Shown: positions 62,001-64,000 of the stretch, in pieces | How the letters are laid out: every line of letters starts with the position of its first letter | Position numbering within the stretch: position 1 is the stretch's first letter | Assembly (NCBI RefSeq): GCF_900104635.1 | Contig: NZ_FNWC01000007.1 | Coordinates: forward strand, 1,959,421-2,023,420 | DNA from: Coprococcus phoceensis | GTDB lineage: Bacteria > Bacillota > Clostridia > Lachnospirales > Lachnospiraceae | Length of the DNA: 64,000 bases | Direction: 5' to 3' | Translations under genes and position numbers: made by a program | The notes under the pieces: generated by a model | What the model was told of the DNA's origin: nothing | The model's input: the letters and a program-made list of their open reading frames with translations, nothing else | The model's database searches: none

Positions 62001-62702
62001 CCCTGATACAATAGTTTCTTTCAGATCTTTCATATAATATCTTGTATTGCGCATAATATGTTCTACAAACTCTGACTCTGCCATCGCCTGCAGACTGTCA
62101 AACTCGTACTGTTCCACACACTCTTGCAACCATTTCCCCGGATTCGGATAACTTCTTGAAAATTCATATAGCTGCAAAATAAGCTCCTCTAGTTTCTTAT
62201 CGTCTCTTCCAGATGCAAAACACTCTACAAATTCCTGAAAGGTCTGACTCCCCTCTTCATAATATCTTTCTAAAAGCTCTTCCATCACGTCATGCTTAAG
62301 TAGTTTGAGTTCTCCTTCTTCGGCAATCCGAAATCCCGGATCCAGATCGATCGTATGGAAATAATCCCTTATGACAGAGAGACAGAAGCTGTGGATCGTC
62401 GTCACCTGTGCACTGTGAATCAATGTCGCCTGACGCTGCAGATGCACATTATCCGGATTCTCCTCCAGTGCTTTTTCAATTGCTGTACGTATACGTTCTT
62501 TCATTTCTGATGCTGCTGCCTCCGTATAGGTCACAATCAAAAGCTGATCTACATCTATCGGATTTTGATCTTTTGTAAGCCTCGTAATAATACGCTCTAC
62601 AAGCACCGCAGTCTTTCCTGATCCGGCTGCTGCCGATACCAAAATATTTCGATCTCGCAGGTCAATAACTTGCTTTTGTTCCGGTGTAAATGTTACTCCC
62701 AC
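59049..62702 (-). CDS. addA: AddA, helicase-nuclease subunit A
   Basis: A 1217-residue protein. VSAAAGSGKTAVLVERIITR is Walker A, IDEYQDSNLIQEAILTSVSK Walker B, then GDVKQSIYRFRLSRPELFME and VRLMSIHKSKGLEFPIVFVS of the UvrD-type helicase. The C-terminus ends in a RecB-like nuclease motif (LVVLDYKTDRVFKEE). With AddB it processes double-strand breaks for homologous recombination. The start is a GTG at 62702, preceded by AGGAGGTG, overlapping the addB stop by 10 bp. Length is as expected. Confidence 0.97.
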   Translation of the reverse strand: MGVTFTPEQKQVIDLRDRNILVSAAAGSGKTAVLVERIITRLTKDQNPIDVDQLLIVTYTEAAASEMKERIRTAIEKALEENPDNVHLQRQATLIHSAQVTTIHSFCLSVIRDYFHTIDLDPGFRIAEEGELKLLKHDVMEELLERYYEEGSQTFQEFVECFASGRDDKKLEELILQLYEFSRSYPNPGKWLQECVEQYEFDSLQAMAESEFVEHIMRNTRYYMKDLKETIVSGLQVCDCEDGPYMYRETLEADLQNIEKINSAEDFLEMSNLISKVKWARLATNRDKSVSEELAAYVKGVREEVKKTVASVVEQYFFDAPEELYQDMLSAKSNMEVLVQLVNDFADTFAEKKTGKNMIDFGDMEQFALRILTLEEGGKLVPSKAAKEYQERFAEVMIDEYQDSNLIQEAILTSVSKVSKGSYNIFMVGDVKQSIYRFRLSRPELFMEKFNTYSLEESDKQRIDLHKNFRSRREVLDSTNFIFEQVMTKGLGGIAYDDKAALYVGAAYEEQAGNETEVTLIDTDFEDEDDQKIEETNRELEARAVARRIKELVGHHMVLDKETGEYRTARYSDIVILTRSLKGWTDVFTNILNREGIPAYSGSKEGYFETREIRTILDYLRILDNPRQDIPFAAVLTSCFGKLTSEELANIQCEGEGKTFYERTLFYLENGSDENLKERITDLLRKYERFRRKVPYTAIHALLWDIIEETGYGDYVASLPSGEQRKANLEMLVEKAVSFESTSYKGLFHFIRYIEQLHKYDVDYGEASVLDEQADTVRLMSIHKSKGLEFPIVFVSGMSKRFNTQDIKGSIVIHPEFGVGIDAVDVERRTKAPTLLKRMIQREVLMENAGEELRVLYVALTRAKEKLIMTGTISNLEQKIRSYEGLRSHEETELTFSRLTKANSYFDWVLPALYRHASFAPILETYNIGAPFMNPLYDRDVPIRVYKMGIGEIVAGEVAEELSGQYTKELLHNWDDTRTYDEQMKEQLEIQFGYQYPYERERKLKQKMTVSELKKRAYLEEEAGELVFDEADVVPLLPKFLQEEEELTGASRGSAYHRLLELLDFSKKYDEVTLKELIEEQKRSGKLSEEMCTSIREKDILRFLNTPVGERMHRAAVRGTLWAEQPFVLGIDADELYKGESLEETVLVQGIIDVWFEEDGELVVLDYKTDRVFKEEILREKYHTQLDYYARALEQLTGKCVKEKIIYSFTMQKEIEV

Positions 62703-64000
62703 TCTGACACCTCCTTTCTCATCTTCATAAGCGCCTCATCTTTTTTCAGTTTCTGCAGTCTCCGATATTCATATCCCGGAATTTTTTCTTCAAATCCGCA
62801 AATCGCCTTGTAAGGACAGTAACTACAGCCTGTCATCGTTCCAAGCTCATATGGGGACACCTCCGTCTCCCCTTCTAATATTCTTGTCCCAATCTGTTTC
62901 ATCTGCTTCTTGGCATACTCTGAAATCAGCTCAAACTCTTCCTGTGTCGCTGTTTTGGATGCCTTTGACAGACTCCTGTCTTTATTTCGCCCGATCGGCA
63001 CAACAAGTGAATTTCCGGATATCTCCCTATCCAAATGCCGCACCACTTCTTCCCTTGCATTCACCACGCCATCCAAACGCAGTTCTTTTAATATTTTCTT
63101 TTCCAGTTTTTCTTCATCTTTTTCCTTGTCCACGATTGGATCTTTCATCTGATAATAAAAAATCCCGGCAGGTATCACTGTTTTCCCGTGATTTTTTCTG
63201 CTCTCCAGTTCTAATGCCGTATTCAGATATAAAACGAGCTGCAACTGTAAGCCATAATACAATTCCCCCAGATCAAACGCTTTCGCCCCCGTCTTATAAT
63301 CAATCACTTTGACATAGACATTGTCCTCATCCTCACAGATGTCAACCCTGTCAATCTTTCCACGCAGTCTCATTCGCCCATGTCCATCCAGCGCAATGTC
63401 CGATGTGGATAGTCCGGATGCTCCTCCGAAAGAAATCTCATACCCGCCCGGCATGAAATCGCCCTTCTCCAACTGTTTTGTCAGCGCCCAGACGGTGCGC
63501 CTCATCATACGTTTCAGACGTTTGATAATATATTCATTTCTCGCCGAGCTATAGAGGATTGTATTTCCATAATCCACAATACTTTCCTCCACACTTTCTT
63601 CAATCAGTTCTTCTCTTCTTACTTCCGGAAGCGTCGTCCATGTGTACCCCTCCGCCTCCAGTTTTTTTGCAAAATGTTCAATGGCACTATGGAAAATATT
63701 TCCCAGATCGATCGCCTGAAAAGTATATTCCTCACGTTCCCGCAAATTTAGCCCGTAAGATAAAAAATGAGCATAGGCACATGCCGAAAATTTTTCTAAT
63801 CTGGTTACACTGTTCTCTAAAATAGTCCCATACAATCGTTGAGCTGTTCTTGTTGTAAGACCATCTTTTGGTTTTTCATAAAAACAAGCTTCCACTATCT
63901 GTTCTATTTTTTTTCGCCATTTTGGATTTTGTCTGTACCATGTATACAATTCCTGCCACTCAGTGCCCAATCCTTCGTGTTTTTTCTGTAACTTTTCAAT
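62693..64000 (-). CDS. addB: AddB, helicase-nuclease subunit B (C-terminal 435 residues)
   Basis: The frame continues to the right edge without a stop, so only the C-terminal part is visible. It contains the nuclease domain: VKVIDYKTGAKAFDLGELYY with its catalytic Asp and Lys, and the iron-sulphur cysteines (FSACAYAHFLSYG and CSYCPYKAICGFEE at the end). AddB lacks helicase activity of its own but contributes the second nuclease and the cluster. The gene should extend about 700 codons beyond the window. Confidence 0.95.
   Translation of the reverse strand: MEKLQKKHEGLGTEWQELYTWYRQNPKWRKKIEQIVEACFYEKPKDGLTTRTAQRLYGTILENSVTRLEKFSACAYAHFLSYGLNLREREEYTFQAIDLGNIFHSAIEHFAKKLEAEGYTWTTLPEVRREELIEESVEESIVDYGNTILYSSARNEYIIKRLKRMMRRTVWALTKQLEKGDFMPGGYEISFGGASGLSTSDIALDGHGRMRLRGKIDRVDICEDEDNVYVKVIDYKTGAKAFDLGELYYGLQLQLVLYLNTALELESRKNHGKTVIPAGIFYYQMKDPIVDKEKDEEKLEKKILKELRLDGVVNAREEVVRHLDREISGNSLVVPIGRNKDRSLSKASKTATQEEFELISEYAKKQMKQIGTRILEGETEVSPYELGTMTGCSYCPYKAICGFEEKIPGYEYRRLQKLKKDEALMKMRKEVSEWE

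Overview
This window looks like the chromosome of a low-GC, spore-forming anaerobic Firmicute, most likely a Lachnospiraceae-type gut bacterium. The reasons are an alpha/beta-type small acid-soluble spore protein, a GerMN-domain lipoprotein, AddAB instead of RecBCD, class 1B dihydroorotate dehydrogenase (PyrD plus PyrK), CdaA/CdaR, strong AGGAGG-type ribosome sites and A+T-rich intergenic DNA. The family assignment is inference. Every convincing gene lies on the minus strand, so transcription runs from high to low coordinates. I saw no rRNA, tRNA, CRISPR array or intact transposon.

Positions 1-24,454 hold a surface-polysaccharide (EPS/capsule) locus. A good sigma-A-type promoter at about 24,440 starts it. 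In transcription order it encodes a membrane nucleotide-sugar 4,6-dehydratase, an aminotransferase and a small monotopic phosphoglycosyl transferase (a PglF/PglE/PglC-like priming set). Three glycosyltransferases follow, then the four-enzyme WbpA-B-D-E set for UDP-GlcNAc(3NAc)A. After these come a first polymerase/ligase-like membrane protein, two glycosyltransferases, a Wzx flippase, another glycosyltransferase, a second Wzy-like polymerase, and a large secreted VanW protein with cell-wall-binding repeats (four near-identical 192-bp units). A second promoter at about 2,515 drives three more glycosyltransferases, the last cut by the window edge. The stretch from about 5.1 to 12.9 kb is visibly more A+T-rich than the rest.

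Positions 24,488-29,859 hold a secreted amidase/glucosaminidase autolysin with a 498-bp internal duplication, a GerMN lipoprotein, an odd three-way-junction inverted-repeat element, a nucleotidyltransferase and HPr. The last two follow cdaR and cdaA, which lie behind two membrane proteins of unknown function (up to 33,547). Next comes comFC-recD2-mreB-uvrA-uvrB (33,531-42,507).

Positions 42,552-44,563 look like a decayed defence-type island between uvrB and a prolyl-tRNA deacylase gene. It holds an intact RhuM-family gene, a truncated DUF2971 gene and two DUF1016 (YhcG) fragments. Its promoter is strong and has a LexA-type box, GAAC-N4-GTTC, at the start site. The island, and possibly uvrBA behind it, may therefore be SOS-controlled.

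Positions 44,649-64,000 are housekeeping. They contain a YbaK-type deacylase, an AraC regulator with a small membrane protein, the pyrC-pyrF-pyrK-pyrD operon, a PucR/CdaR-type regulator with ftsE-ftsX, an M23 hydrolase and a CtpA protease (cell separation), a WecG/TagA glycosyltransferase, a SASP gene, a PadR-DUF1700-DUF4097 unit with a palindromic operator over its -10 box, a DUF1294 gene, addA and the 3' part of addB.

I found no unmistakably new system. The most promising leads are the LexA-box RhuM island next to uvrBA, the structured element at 28.6 kb, the hairpin that could both terminate and hide the SASP ribosome site, and the unidentified membrane pair ahead of cdaA.
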